From an uncultured Chitinophagaceae bacterium (GTDB taxonomy: Bacteria > Bacteroidota > Bacteroidia > Chitinophagales > Chitinophagaceae), in the NCBI GenBank assembly GCA_937919945.1, contig CALESY010000109.1:1-24324 (forward strand): DNA of 24,324 bases, in the 5' to 3' direction. This document shows positions 13,668 through 20,935 of the stretch, piece after piece. The notes below the pieces were generated by a model, which was not told where the DNA came from, did no database searches, and was given only the letters and a program-made list of their open reading frames with translations. Position 1 is the stretch's first letter, and every line of letters starts with the position of its first letter. A program made the position numbers and the translations under genes.

Positions 13668-15515
13668 ATGTCAGACCAATATATAGTATCGGCACGTAAG
13701 TATCGCCCTCAAACGTTTGATACGGTTGTGGGGCAGGAGCATATTACAACCACACTCAAAAACGCCATTCGCCACAATCATCTGGCACATGCGTATTTGT
13801 TTTGTGGGCCGCGTGGTGTGGGTAAAACTACCTGCGCCCGCATATTGGCAAAGACTATCAATTGCGAAAACCCAACGGCAGACATAGAAGCTTGTGGTAC
13901 ATGCCCTACCTGTCAGAGTTTTAGCAACAATACATCGTTCAACGTATTTGAACTGGATGCGGCGAGCAACAACTCGGTTGACGACATCCGCAACCTGACA
14001 GACCAGGTTCGCTTCGCTCCGCAGCAAGGCAAGTACAAAATATACATCATAGACGAGGTACACATGCTGAGTGCTGCGGCCTTCAATGCCTTTCTTAAGA
14101 CGTTGGAAGAGCCACCACCTTATGCCATTTTCATCTTGGCAACAACTGAAAAGCATAAGATACTACCCACCATCCTCAGCCGTTGCCAGATATTTGATTT
14201 CAAGCGTATTACTACCAACGATATTGTAGCGCACCTCCATGGCATAGCTACCAAAGAAGGCGTTGTAGCGCAGGAAGCAGGGCTGCATGTAATAGCCCAA
14301 AAGAGTGAGGGTTGTATGCGCGATGCTCTAAGCATGTTGGACAGGATAGTGAGTTTTACCAACGGTATGCTCACCTATCAAAGCACCATGGAGCATCTGA
14401 ACCTGCTCGATGCTGACTACTACTTTAAACTGACCGACCACATACTGGCGCAAGATGTGAGCGGTACACTGCTTCAATTAGATGCTGCTTTAGAACGTGG
14501 CTTTGAGGGCGATGTGATATTGGAGGGTATGGCAGAACATTTACGCAACCTGCTTTTGTGCAAAGACCCACGTATGGCTAAGTTACTGGATGTACCTGCC
14601 GACCACAAGCCCATCTTTCACGAAAAAGCCAACCAGACACCTCCGTCCTTTATCATATCTGCATTGAATGTGGTAAACGATAGCGAGATAAATTATAAAA
14701 ATGCTACCAACAAACGCCTGCATGTAGAGATGTGCCTCATAAGGCTTTGTTATGTATTGCAGGCAACATCAGTAATTGCTGATGATGTAAAAAAAAACTC
14801 TGATGGGGTAGGATTTGTTGCCTCTCCTTTGCCTGCGGCAACACCTTCGCAACCAATAGCAACAAAACCTGTTGCCGAGCAACCCAAAGTAATAGAACTG
14901 GCACCACCACCGCAAGATGTTTTGCCTGCAAGTATAGTTGCAGAGCCTGAACCTGAAATGCAACCCTCAAAGCCGGTAGTAGCAGAGCCACCCAAACAGG
15001 AAGCTCCGAAGTTTGTGTACAAAAGCGATGGCCCTCCACCGCCCGATGCAGTGTCTACCACAGGCAGACGTATCAGCAAGAGCGTGATAGATCTGGATGC
15101 CGTGATAGATGAGGAACTGCGCAAGCAGCAACAAGAACAGAAAGAAGTAACTGCCGAGATGGTAGAATACATATGGACACACTATAAGAATGGGATACCT
15201 GTCAACCGCAGCACATATCGTGCAAGCCTTACTATGATGGAAGTTGAGTTTATAGCGCCTGACGAGGTGATAATTGTATGTAAAGACCAGTTTGCTCAAC
15301 TAAATGCCAATAACGAACGTAATGCGGTAATAGACTACTTCCGAAAGCACTCAGGCTTTCCACTAAGGGTAAGGGTAGAATTGAGGGAAGATATGGTGCT
15401 GAAAGAAGAAGTACCTAAGCAACTGAGCAAGCAAGATATGCTGGACGAGATGGTGAAAAAGAACCCATCGCTGGGCAAGCTAAAAGATGCACTTAATATG
15501 CAAATAGACTGGTAG
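13668..15515 (+). CDS. dnaX: DNA polymerase III subunit gamma/tau
   Basis: The clamp-loader ATPase that loads the beta clamp and, in its long tau form, tethers polymerase cores at the fork. It has 615 residues from ATG 13668. The AAA+ core has Walker A GPRGVGKTT (from residue 47), a zinc module (Cys66, Cys76, Cys79, Cys82), Walker B IIDEVH (127-132), sensor LATTEKHK and the SRC arginine-finger motif (171-173). Domain III ends near residue 365. A Pro/Ala-rich linker (~385-450) and a tau-type C-terminal domain follow (TAEMVEYIW to the end). Nine consecutive A at codons 374-377 mark the point where a gamma form could end. An in-frame TTG at 13656 would add four residues. Confidence 0.96.
   Translation: MSDQYIVSARKYRPQTFDTVVGQEHITTTLKNAIRHNHLAHAYLFCGPRGVGKTTCARILAKTINCENPTADIEACGTCPTCQSFSNNTSFNVFELDAASNNSVDDIRNLTDQVRFAPQQGKYKIYIIDEVHMLSAAAFNAFLKTLEEPPPYAIFILATTEKHKILPTILSRCQIFDFKRITTNDIVAHLHGIATKEGVVAQEAGLHVIAQKSEGCMRDALSMLDRIVSFTNGMLTYQSTMEHLNLLDADYYFKLTDHILAQDVSGTLLQLDAALERGFEGDVILEGMAEHLRNLLLCKDPRMAKLLDVPADHKPIFHEKANQTPPSFIISALNVVNDSEINYKNATNKRLHVEMCLIRLCYVLQATSVIADDVKKNSDGVGFVASPLPAATPSQPIATKPVAEQPKVIELAPPPQDVLPASIVAEPEPEMQPSKPVVAEPPKQEAPKFVYKSDGPPPPDAVSTTGRRISKSVIDLDAVIDEELRKQQQEQKEVTAEMVEYIWTHYKNGIPVNRSTYRASLTMMEVEFIAPDEVIIVCKDQFAQLNANNERNAVIDYFRKHSGFPLRVRVELREDMVLKEEVPKQLSKQDMLDEMVKKNPSLGKLKDALNMQIDW
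14789..14797 (+). promoter_or_regulatory. Nine-A slippery run in dnaX (candidate tau/gamma switch)
   Basis: The run spans codons GTA AAA AAA AAC just after the clamp-loader core. An extra A (or -1 slip) reads on to CTC and TGA at 14801-14803, giving a 378-residue product. One A fewer (or +1 slip) meets TAG at 14809-14811. A 6-bp GTTGCC/GGCAAC stem (14817-14822 with 14837-14842) lies 19 bases downstream. Thermus dnaX makes its short form by polymerase slippage at a nine-A run; use of the site here is inference. Confidence 0.55.
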
Positions 15516-15579
15516 ATAGTTTTGTATAAGCTAATACTTGTATATGAGTAGTTCGCTAGCCCAATAATTACACTCAGGG

Positions 15580-15613
15580 TTGCTGCAACAAACCAACATT
15601 TGTGTTACTTTTG
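15580..15613 (+). promoter_or_regulatory. Putative promoter of the E2 gene
   Basis: TTG (15580-15582), 23 bases and TACTTTTG (15606-15613) fit the Bacteroidota consensus. The leader would be about 25 bases. The -33 region also carries the odd-centred palindrome GTTGCTGCAAC. Confidence 0.45.
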
Positions 15614-15645
15614 ACACTCAAAAACCAATAACTAAGACACGACTT

Positions 15646-17223
15646 ATGGCCGAAGCGATACGAATGCCGTTGCTGAGCGATACGATGAAGGAAGGTGTAA
15701 TAGCGGAATGGCACAAAAAAGTAGGGGATAAGGTAAAAAGTGATGATGTATTAGCCGAAGTAGAAACGGATAAAGCTACTATGGAAGTAATGCCATATGT
15801 AGATGGTACGTTGTTGTATATAGGTGTAGAGAAAGGCAAAGCAGCTAAAGTAAATGATATTATAGCCATTGTGGGCAAAGCGGGCGAAGATTACAAAGCA
15901 TTATTGGATAGTGCACCGGCCCAGCCTGCCGCTACACCTACACCCGCTGCAGAAGCACCTAAGGCTACTGCTCCGGCTCCCAAACCGGGTGATGCTACTG
16001 TAATACGTATGCCACTGTTGAGCGATACGATGAAAGAAGGCAAGATTGTAGCTTGGAACAAGCAAGTTGGTGATAAGATAAAGAGCGATGATGTGATGGC
16101 AGAGGTTGAAACCGATAAGGCAACAATGGAAGTAATGCCTTATGTGGATGGTACACTGCTGTATATAGGTGTAGAAGCCGGTAATGCTGCTAAGGTAAAT
16201 GACATCATAGCCATCGTAGGCAAAGCTGGTACGGATGTAACTCCTTACCTGAATGAAGCACCACCTGCCGCAACACAAGCTGCTGCATCTACACCAGCAC
16301 CCGTTGCTGTCAGTGCAGCACCTGTAGCTGCAAGTACTGCTACAAATACTACCGATGAAAGAGTAAAAGCATCGCCATTGGCTAAGAGCCTGGCAAAGAG
16401 CAAGGGTATAGACCTGCATACTGTTAGCGGTTCTGGTCCTAATGGACGTATTGTAAAAGATGATATAGAAAACTACCAGCCATCTGTTGCTGCACCTGCT
16501 AAGGCTGCTAGTACATTTATACAGGCAGCACATGTAGGGCAAGAGGGGCATACAGATAAGCCGCTGTCTCAAATGCGTAAGGTAATAGCCCAGCGCCTGA
16601 GCGAGAGTAAGTTTACTGCACCGCACTTCTACTTGCGTATGACGGTAACGATGGACAAAGCGATGGAAGCACGCAAAGCCATTAACGATGTATCGCCTGT
16701 TAAAGTATCTTTCAACGACCTGATAATAAAAGCCTGCGCGATGGCTCTGCGCCAGCACCCCGATGTAAACAGCAGCTGGATGGGTGACTTCATCCGCCAC
16801 AACCAGCATATACATATTGGTAGCGCGGTGGCTATTGAAGATGGATTGATAGTGCCTGTTGTAAAGTTTGCCGATCAGAAGTCATTATCGCAAATAGCGG
16901 CTGAGGCTAAAGAACTGGCAGACAAAGCAAAGGCTAAAAAGCTGCAACCACAAGAGTTTACAGGCAATACGTTTACTATCTCCAACCTCGGCATGATGGA
17001 TATAGATGAGTTTACAGCCATCATCAACCCGCCCGATAGTTGCATACTGGCAGTAGGTAAAATTGTACCAACACCCGTAGTAGAAAACAATCAGGTAGTA
17101 GTACGCCAGTTACTAAAGCTAACCCTTAGTTGCGACCACAGGGTAGTAGACGGTGCAGTAGGCGCACGTTTCCTGCAAACACTGAAAACGCATTTGGAGA
17201 ATCCGGTAACGATGCTTGTGTAA
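15646..17223 (+). CDS. aceF: Pyruvate dehydrogenase complex E2, dihydrolipoamide acetyltransferase
   Basis: The E2 core transfers acetyl groups from lipoyl-lysine to CoA in the cytosolic pyruvate dehydrogenase complex. From ATG 15646 it has 525 residues: lipoyl domain 1 (about 4-80, Lys43 in ETDKATMEV), an Ala/Pro linker, lipoyl domain 2 (about 119-195, Lys158), a second linker, the E3/E1-binding peripheral domain (about 239-276, KASPLAKSLAKSKG and GPNGRIVKDD), and the acetyltransferase domain (about 303-525) with His498 and Asp502 in CDHRVVDG. The two lipoyl domains are near-identical. An upstream in-frame ATG at 15580 would lie upstream of the promoter box, so 15646 is preferred. Other acyltransferase complexes are possible, but the lipoyl and catalytic motifs favour the pyruvate type. 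E1 and E3 genes are not in the window. Confidence 0.93.
   Translation: MAEAIRMPLLSDTMKEGVIAEWHKKVGDKVKSDDVLAEVETDKATMEVMPYVDGTLLYIGVEKGKAAKVNDIIAIVGKAGEDYKALLDSAPAQPAATPTPAAEAPKATAPAPKPGDATVIRMPLLSDTMKEGKIVAWNKQVGDKIKSDDVMAEVETDKATMEVMPYVDGTLLYIGVEAGNAAKVNDIIAIVGKAGTDVTPYLNEAPPAATQAAASTPAPVAVSAAPVAASTATNTTDERVKASPLAKSLAKSKGIDLHTVSGSGPNGRIVKDDIENYQPSVAAPAKAASTFIQAAHVGQEGHTDKPLSQMRKVIAQRLSESKFTAPHFYLRMTVTMDKAMEARKAINDVSPVKVSFNDLIIKACAMALRQHPDVNSSWMGDFIRHNQHIHIGSAVAIEDGLIVPVVKFADQKSLSQIAAEAKELADKAKAKKLQPQEFTGNTFTISNLGMMDIDEFTAIINPPDSCILAVGKIVPTPVVENNQVVVRQLLKLTLSCDHRVVDGAVGARFLQTLKTHLENPVTMLV
15658..16230 (+). repeat. Duplicated lipoyl domain within the E2 gene
   Basis: Codons at 15658-15885 and 16003-16230 encode 76-residue lipoyl domains. 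By eye 67 of 76 residues are identical, while many third codon positions differ, so the duplication is old and held by protein-level selection. Confidence 0.9.
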
Positions 17224-17250
17224 CTTTCAAACTGCTTTAGGTATTATATT

Positions 17251-17277
17251 AAGACATCCTGTAGGGTGTCTTTTTTT
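17251..17277 (+). terminator. Rho-independent terminator after the E2 gene
   Basis: AAGACATCC (17251-17259), loop TGTA and GGGTGTCTT (17264-17272) form a 9-bp stem with one G-T pair, followed by TTTTT. Confidence 0.87.
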
Positions 17278-17287
17278 GTTGGATAGC

Positions 17288-17896
17288 TCAATACCTCGTC
17301 TCCATAATACTGCGGATGATGAGCATACATACCTCGCGCTGGTAAGCGGGGTCTTTTGCCAGTTTTACATCTTGCGGGTTGGTAACATGGCCGTAGTATA
17401 CCATTACAGAGGGTACACTGTTACGCTTCAGTATTACGGCTTCTTTATCTTCTATTTGCGATTTATTGCCATTTACTCTCTCTAGCCCTTTTGCAATTCT
17501 CTCTGCAAGTGTTTTACTAATACCAGAGCTTACTGCTCTGCTATAATAATAAAGTTTGTTGCCTCTTGTTGATGCAGTCTTGTCCTTATCCATGTGCAGT
17601 GATACGTAGTAGTATTTTATGTTTTTATCAGTCTTAAAGCCACTACGTTGCTCGTGGGTGAGTGTTTGTTCTTTCTTTGTCCGCGTCATTATGGTTTCCA
17701 TACCATTTTCCTGTGCGTACTTTTGTAAAGCTTCTGCCATTAGTAAGCAAAGGTCGCTCTCCTTTTCACCTGCTTTGTTTTTAGCACCAAAATCTTTGCC
17801 GCCATGCCCCGCGTCTATTATCAACTTTATCTTTTGGCTGTAAGTATTGGTACCTGTCAGTATCAATGCCAATAATGCTATCAGTATCTTTTTCAT
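17288..17896 (-). CDS. N-acetylmuramoyl-L-alanine amidase-like protein lacking the catalytic Glu
   Basis: A 202-residue exported Amidase_3-fold protein (signal peptide about residues 1-20, ending NTYSQ). The zinc ligands of peptidoglycan amidases are present: His31 (IIDAGHGG), Glu46 (GEKESDL) and His101 (VSLHMDKD). The catalytic Glu normally found in VLVExGxxTN is Tyr167 here (VMVYYGHVTN, codon TAC), and the usual Asn after the second His is Asp. The paralog 17998-18597 keeps Glu167 at the matching place. It may bind cell wall without cutting, or use another residue. It has a weak promoter-like TACTTTTA at 17926-17933 and lies downstream of the paralog's terminator. Confidence 0.82.
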   Translation of the reverse strand: MKKILIALLALILTGTNTYSQKIKLIIDAGHGGKDFGAKNKAGEKESDLCLLMAEALQKYAQENGMETIMTRTKKEQTLTHEQRSGFKTDKNIKYYYVSLHMDKDKTASTRGNKLYYYSRAVSSGISKTLAERIAKGLERVNGNKSQIEDKEAVILKRNSVPSVMVYYGHVTNPQDVKLAKDPAYQREVCMLIIRSIMETRY

Positions 17897-17944
17897 ATCA
17901 ATTTATTACAATGCATTAGCAGGAGTAAAAGTACAGGTTCTTTT

Positions 17945-17977
17945 AAAAACAAAAGAAGCCGCCTGATAGACAGCTTC
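17945..17977 (-). terminator. Terminator after the second amidase
   Basis: In minus-strand RNA, bases 17977 to 17955 fold into a 10-bp stem (GAAGC paired with GCTTC, then pairs including two G-U) closing a 3-base loop. TTTTGTTTTT follows (17945-17954). Confidence 0.72.
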
Positions 17978-17997
17978 CTTATAAATATAGTTGGCGC

Positions 17998-18597
17998 CTA
18001 TTCTGTTATTGCTTTCACAATAAGCATGGCAACTTCTTGTTGTGTAGCTTTTTGTTTAAGTCTTTTTAAGTCTTGTTGGTTTGTAATATACCCAGGTTCT
18101 ACTAACACTGCGGGCACTTTACTATTTTTAACTACCATTGCTTTACAGTCGTCATCAATCACAGTGCCTATTAGACTTATTGCATTAAATCCATTCATTA
18201 ATTTATTCGCTAAGTTCTGTGCCTCGACAGCCGTTTGGGTATTGCGGTTGTAGCGTACAACAGCACCGGAAGCATTACCGGTATTATCAGCATTCATATG
18301 AAACGATATGAAGTATGATTTAATACCATTTTCGGGCTGATAGTTATTACGGTCTTGGAGTGCTACATATTCATCTTCGCTACGCACCATCACTACTTCT
18401 ATGTCTTTTTGCATGGCATACTGTTGCAAGGCTTGTGCAAATTGCAGGCATAGTTCGCTTTCTGTTTCACCTGATTGAATTGTTGCACCTGCATCTTGTC
18501 CGCCATGGGCAGCATCTATTATTAGTTTTATCTTATCTGCTTTCGCATTAAACGACAAGCTCAATAATGATAATAACAGAATTGATAGTTTTTTCAC
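17998..18597 (-). CDS. N-acetylmuramoyl-L-alanine amidase
   Basis: A 199-residue Amidase_3 enzyme that would cleave the bond between N-acetylmuramic acid and L-alanine in peptidoglycan. A signal peptide (residues 1-20, ending NAKA) exports it. The active site is complete: His31 (IIDAAHGGQD), Glu46 (GETESEL), His100 (ISFHMNADN) and catalytic Glu167 (VLVEPGYITN). It is a single-domain form with no wall-binding repeat. It shares length and layout with the degenerate neighbour 17288-17896, so the two are tandem duplicates. It lies 37 bases after the CPBP protease gene and probably belongs to the same operon. Confidence 0.92.
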   Translation of the reverse strand: MKKLSILLLSLLSLSFNAKADKIKLIIDAAHGGQDAGATIQSGETESELCLQFAQALQQYAMQKDIEVVMVRSEDEYVALQDRNNYQPENGIKSYFISFHMNADNTGNASGAVVRYNRNTQTAVEAQNLANKLMNGFNAISLIGTVIDDDCKAMVVKNSKVPAVLVEPGYITNQQDLKRLKQKATQQEVAMLIVKAITE

Positions 18598-18634
18598 AAT
18601 AGCGAATTTTATAATAACTCAATTTAAGAAAAAA

Positions 18635-19402
18635 TCATTTAGTATCTGCATTAAAATCCGGTAAAGCCTTTTTATACATTAAGATTATCGTCAGGATGAT
18701 AGCCAAAACAATCGTCATTACACGGTATACATTGCCTGTATTGTTGAGTAATACATTGGTTCCCATATTCGTTATGACAAAAGCAAGGTTCATAAATATG
18801 TGCATGAACATAGGGAACCATATATTCCACTTCCACAATCTGTAAAACACTACAAAGCCAATGCCTGCAATGCTGGTAAGAAAGAATATAGTGATTGCGT
18901 CTGTAGCATTATCTGCCTGATATAGATGCCCCCAGCCAAAAATAAGTGATGATATAAGTGTCGCAGGAACAATATGCCAGCCTGCCAGCCGTACTAATAA
19001 GCCTACAATAAATGCCCTGAATACAAGTTCTTCGAAAACACCCGCCCAAACCGATGTTAAGAGTATATCTTTTGCGGTTATCATATGGTTTAATCCAAGA
19101 GATATACTACCACCTATGAGCATTGGCGAAGCGCATAATAGCGCCCACAAAGCTGTTTGAAAATATGGCTTATTTGCACCAAGTATGGTAGCGGTTTTAC
19201 TTACAGAGAAAGAACATAAAGCCCATGTTGTGATGATGCTGATAAGAAATATCTGCGATTGTATTAGTATGTTTCGGATATCTGACGGTATCGTATTGTA
19301 TTTTTCTACTCCAAATACAATATAAGCAAGCATGTACTTCAGCGTATAGTTTAGCGAAGCCACCAATAGTATAACTAATGATATCAGGAGCTTTTTTTTC
19401 AA
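18635..19402 (-). CDS. CPBP-family intramembrane metalloprotease
   Basis: A 255-residue polytopic membrane protein with about seven hydrophobic segments. The CPBP/Abi motifs are present: EELVFR with Glu124, Glu125 and Arg129; GWGHL with His159; and MHIFMN with His201 and Asn205. Members are Rce1-like metal-dependent proteases, with roles from bacteriocin immunity to envelope maturation; the substrate here is unknown. The only start giving the expected N-terminus (MKKKLLISLVIL) is TTG at 19402, six bases after the upstream stop and followed by a run of eight A. This fits translational coupling within the operon. Confidence 0.87.
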   Translation of the reverse strand: MKKKLLISLVILLVASLNYTLKYMLAYIVFGVEKYNTIPSDIRNILIQSQIFLISIITTWALCSFSVSKTATILGANKPYFQTALWALLCASPMLIGGSISLGLNHMITAKDILLTSVWAGVFEELVFRAFIVGLLVRLAGWHIVPATLISSLIFGWGHLYQADNATDAITIFFLTSIAGIGFVVFYRLWKWNIWFPMFMHIFMNLAFVITNMGTNVLLNNTGNVYRVMTIVLAIILTIILMYKKALPDFNADTK

Positions 19403-19408
19403 TAAAGA

Positions 19409-19783
19409 CTATTTCTTTTTCTTTTTACCAAATTCTATCGTAGTACTGCTGCCTTGTACGCGTCCACCGTTATCATAATTTATTGTATTGGTAGCTTTTG
19501 TGCCGCCATTGCCTAAGTTGTATTGCTGTGATTGCTGATTGAGCATACCTCCCTCACCATACTGCCTGCCGTTGGGTGAGGTTGTAATGTTGTTAGCTTT
19601 GTAGTTATTAGGGTTGACACTGTCAACCGCTTGTACTTGTGCAGGCTGCTGGGATTCTTTCAATAACTGTGCATTGCTCTTTTTGGCAGGTAGAGCAGGT
19701 TTGCCAGGATCGCGGCTTAGGTCTACTTGTGCAGATGCAAGTTGTACGCTGCCAATTGCCAATAAAGTAAAGAGTGCTTTCAT
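19409..19783 (-). CDS. Small exported hypothetical protein
   Basis: A 124-residue protein with a signal peptide (MKALFTLLAIGSVQLASAQ). A hydrophilic, Asn/Gln/Gly-rich, probably disordered body follows (PNGRQYGEGGMLNQQSQQYN, then GGTKATNTINYDNGG) and a basic end (FGKKKKK). ATG 19783 is chosen over an ATG seven codons upstream because it gives a normal signal peptide. No family is recognised. It is the first gene of a likely operon with the CPBP protease and the amidase, which suggests an envelope role, but function is unknown. Confidence 0.68.
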   Translation of the reverse strand: MKALFTLLAIGSVQLASAQVDLSRDPGKPALPAKKSNAQLLKESQQPAQVQAVDSVNPNNYKANNITTSPNGRQYGEGGMLNQQSQQYNLGNGGTKATNTINYDNGGRVQGSSTTIEFGKKKKK

Positions 19784-19922
19784 ATACTTATGTTGTATGT
19801 ACATAAAGTTATACTAATTGGCTATAATAAGTTTTAGGTTGCTACTATTTTGAAAATTTTAAGATTCAGATGTTTGGATTGTTTAGTAAGATATGTTTAC
19901 TTTGTATTTCAAAGTGCTTTAT

Positions 19923-20575
19923 ATGCAGGATGACAAAGTAGCATCGTTAGAAACCTTGAAGGATATACATGGTATCATGGAACGCTCCAGCAGGTTCTTA
20001 TCACTTAGCGGATGGAGTGGGGTTGGGCTGGTTGTACCGCGCTGGCTGGGGCTGCGATTGCCAGATGGTGGCTTAGTGACATACCGTATTTATATACCGG
20101 CATATATAAGGACTCTGCACCGTTTACTGAAATGCCTGCAGATTATCACGTCATCCTTTACAAGTTTGTATTGCTGGCAATGGGAGTATTGTTTGTAGCA
20201 TTGGCCGGTGGCTACTATTTTACTTATCGCAAAGCAAAGAAAGATGGAGTGGCTATGTGGAACGGTTCATCTAAACGAATGTTTATGGAGCTGGCCATAC
20301 CATTATGTGTGGGCGGTATATTTGCCTTCGCGTTTTTATGGCACGGGCTGGAACTGTACATCGCCCCGATATGCCTGGCATTTTACGGGCTTGCACTGAT
20401 AAATGGTAGTAAATACACACTTTCAGACATACGGTATCTGGGTATAGCAGAGGTTGTACTGGGCTGTCTATGCTTGTTTGTGAGAGGGTACGGATTGCTA
20501 TTGTGGGCAACAGGCTTTGGTGTGCTGCATATACTATATGGCATTGTTATGTGGCGGAAATACGATACTAAATAA
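19923..20575 (+). pseudogene. Membrane protein with an apparent -1 frameshift
   Basis: Two reading frames make one protein. ATG 19923 starts a typical N-terminus (SLETLKDIHGIMERSSRFLS, then LSGWSGV). The reading then continues in the next frame from 20024 (WAGCTALAGAAIARWWL) to the stop at 20575, with about five membrane helices (VLLAMGVLFVALAGGYYFTY and others). The join needs one extra base near 20016-20027 in AGTGGGGTTGGG. Without it the first frame ends at 20198. The fused product (~217 residues) resembles membrane proteins found with a small regulator and CreD in Bacteroidota. It may be a true pseudogene, a sequencing indel or, less likely, programmed frameshifting. The regulator follows 12 bases later. 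Confidence 0.68.
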
Positions 20576-20587
20576 AGAAGGGCGATA

Positions 20588-20878
20588 GTGATAGAACACC
20601 TGAATAAATTGTTTGATAGCAGGATACGCATAGGTATCATGAGCGCGTTGATGGTGAACGACACCATCAGCTTCAACGATCTTAAAACCCTGCTGGATGT
20701 AACGGATGGTAACCTTGCCACCCACCTGAAAACATTGGAAGAGAATAACTACTTAAAAGTGCAAAAGGGGTTCATTGGCAAAAAAACGAATACTACCTAC
20801 ACCATAACACGTGTAGGAGAAACTGCTTTCAGAAACCATTTACAGGCATTGGAAAAAATCATCAACGGATTGGGTTGA
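20588..20878 (+). CDS. Winged-helix transcriptional regulator
   Basis: A 96-residue DNA-binding protein. A helical start (MIEHLNKLFDSRIRIGIMSA) leads to a helix-turn-helix (SFNDLKTLLDVTDGNLATHL, with KTLEENNYL) and a wing (VQKGFIGKKTNTTYTITR), then a dimerisation-like final helix. This matches the small winged-helix (HTH_34-like) regulators. The start is GTG at 20588, 12 bases after the preceding gene; no in-frame ATG gives the full domain. Being between a membrane protein and creD, it probably controls this cluster, and a palindrome overlaps the putative creD promoter. Confidence 0.88.
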   Translation: MIEHLNKLFDSRIRIGIMSALMVNDTISFNDLKTLLDVTDGNLATHLKTLEENNYLKVQKGFIGKKTNTTYTITRVGETAFRNHLQALEKIINGLG

Positions 20879-20886
20879 TATATTTT

Positions 20887-20921
20887 TTTGTCCTTACACT
20901 TTTAAAAACAAAGTACTTTTT
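20887..20921 (+). promoter_or_regulatory. Putative creD promoter with overlapping operator-like palindrome
   Basis: TTTG (20887-20890), 23 bases and TACTTTTT (20914-20921, one mismatch to the -7 consensus) lie just before creD. AAAGTACTTT (20910-20919) is a perfect 10-bp palindrome overlapping the -7 box, and ACTTTT followed by A-rich sequence is repeated at 20898 and 20915. A site for the adjacent regulator is plausible but unproven. Confidence 0.38.
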
Positions 20922-20935
20922 AAATATAAACAAAT

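Noticed and set aside
15901..16815. 304-codon open frame on the minus strand inside the E2 gene
   Set aside because: Antisense shadow of a strongly supported gene; its product is a Tyr/Cys/Arg-rich, domain-free sequence, and the openness follows from the codon pattern of the repeated lipoyl and linker regions.
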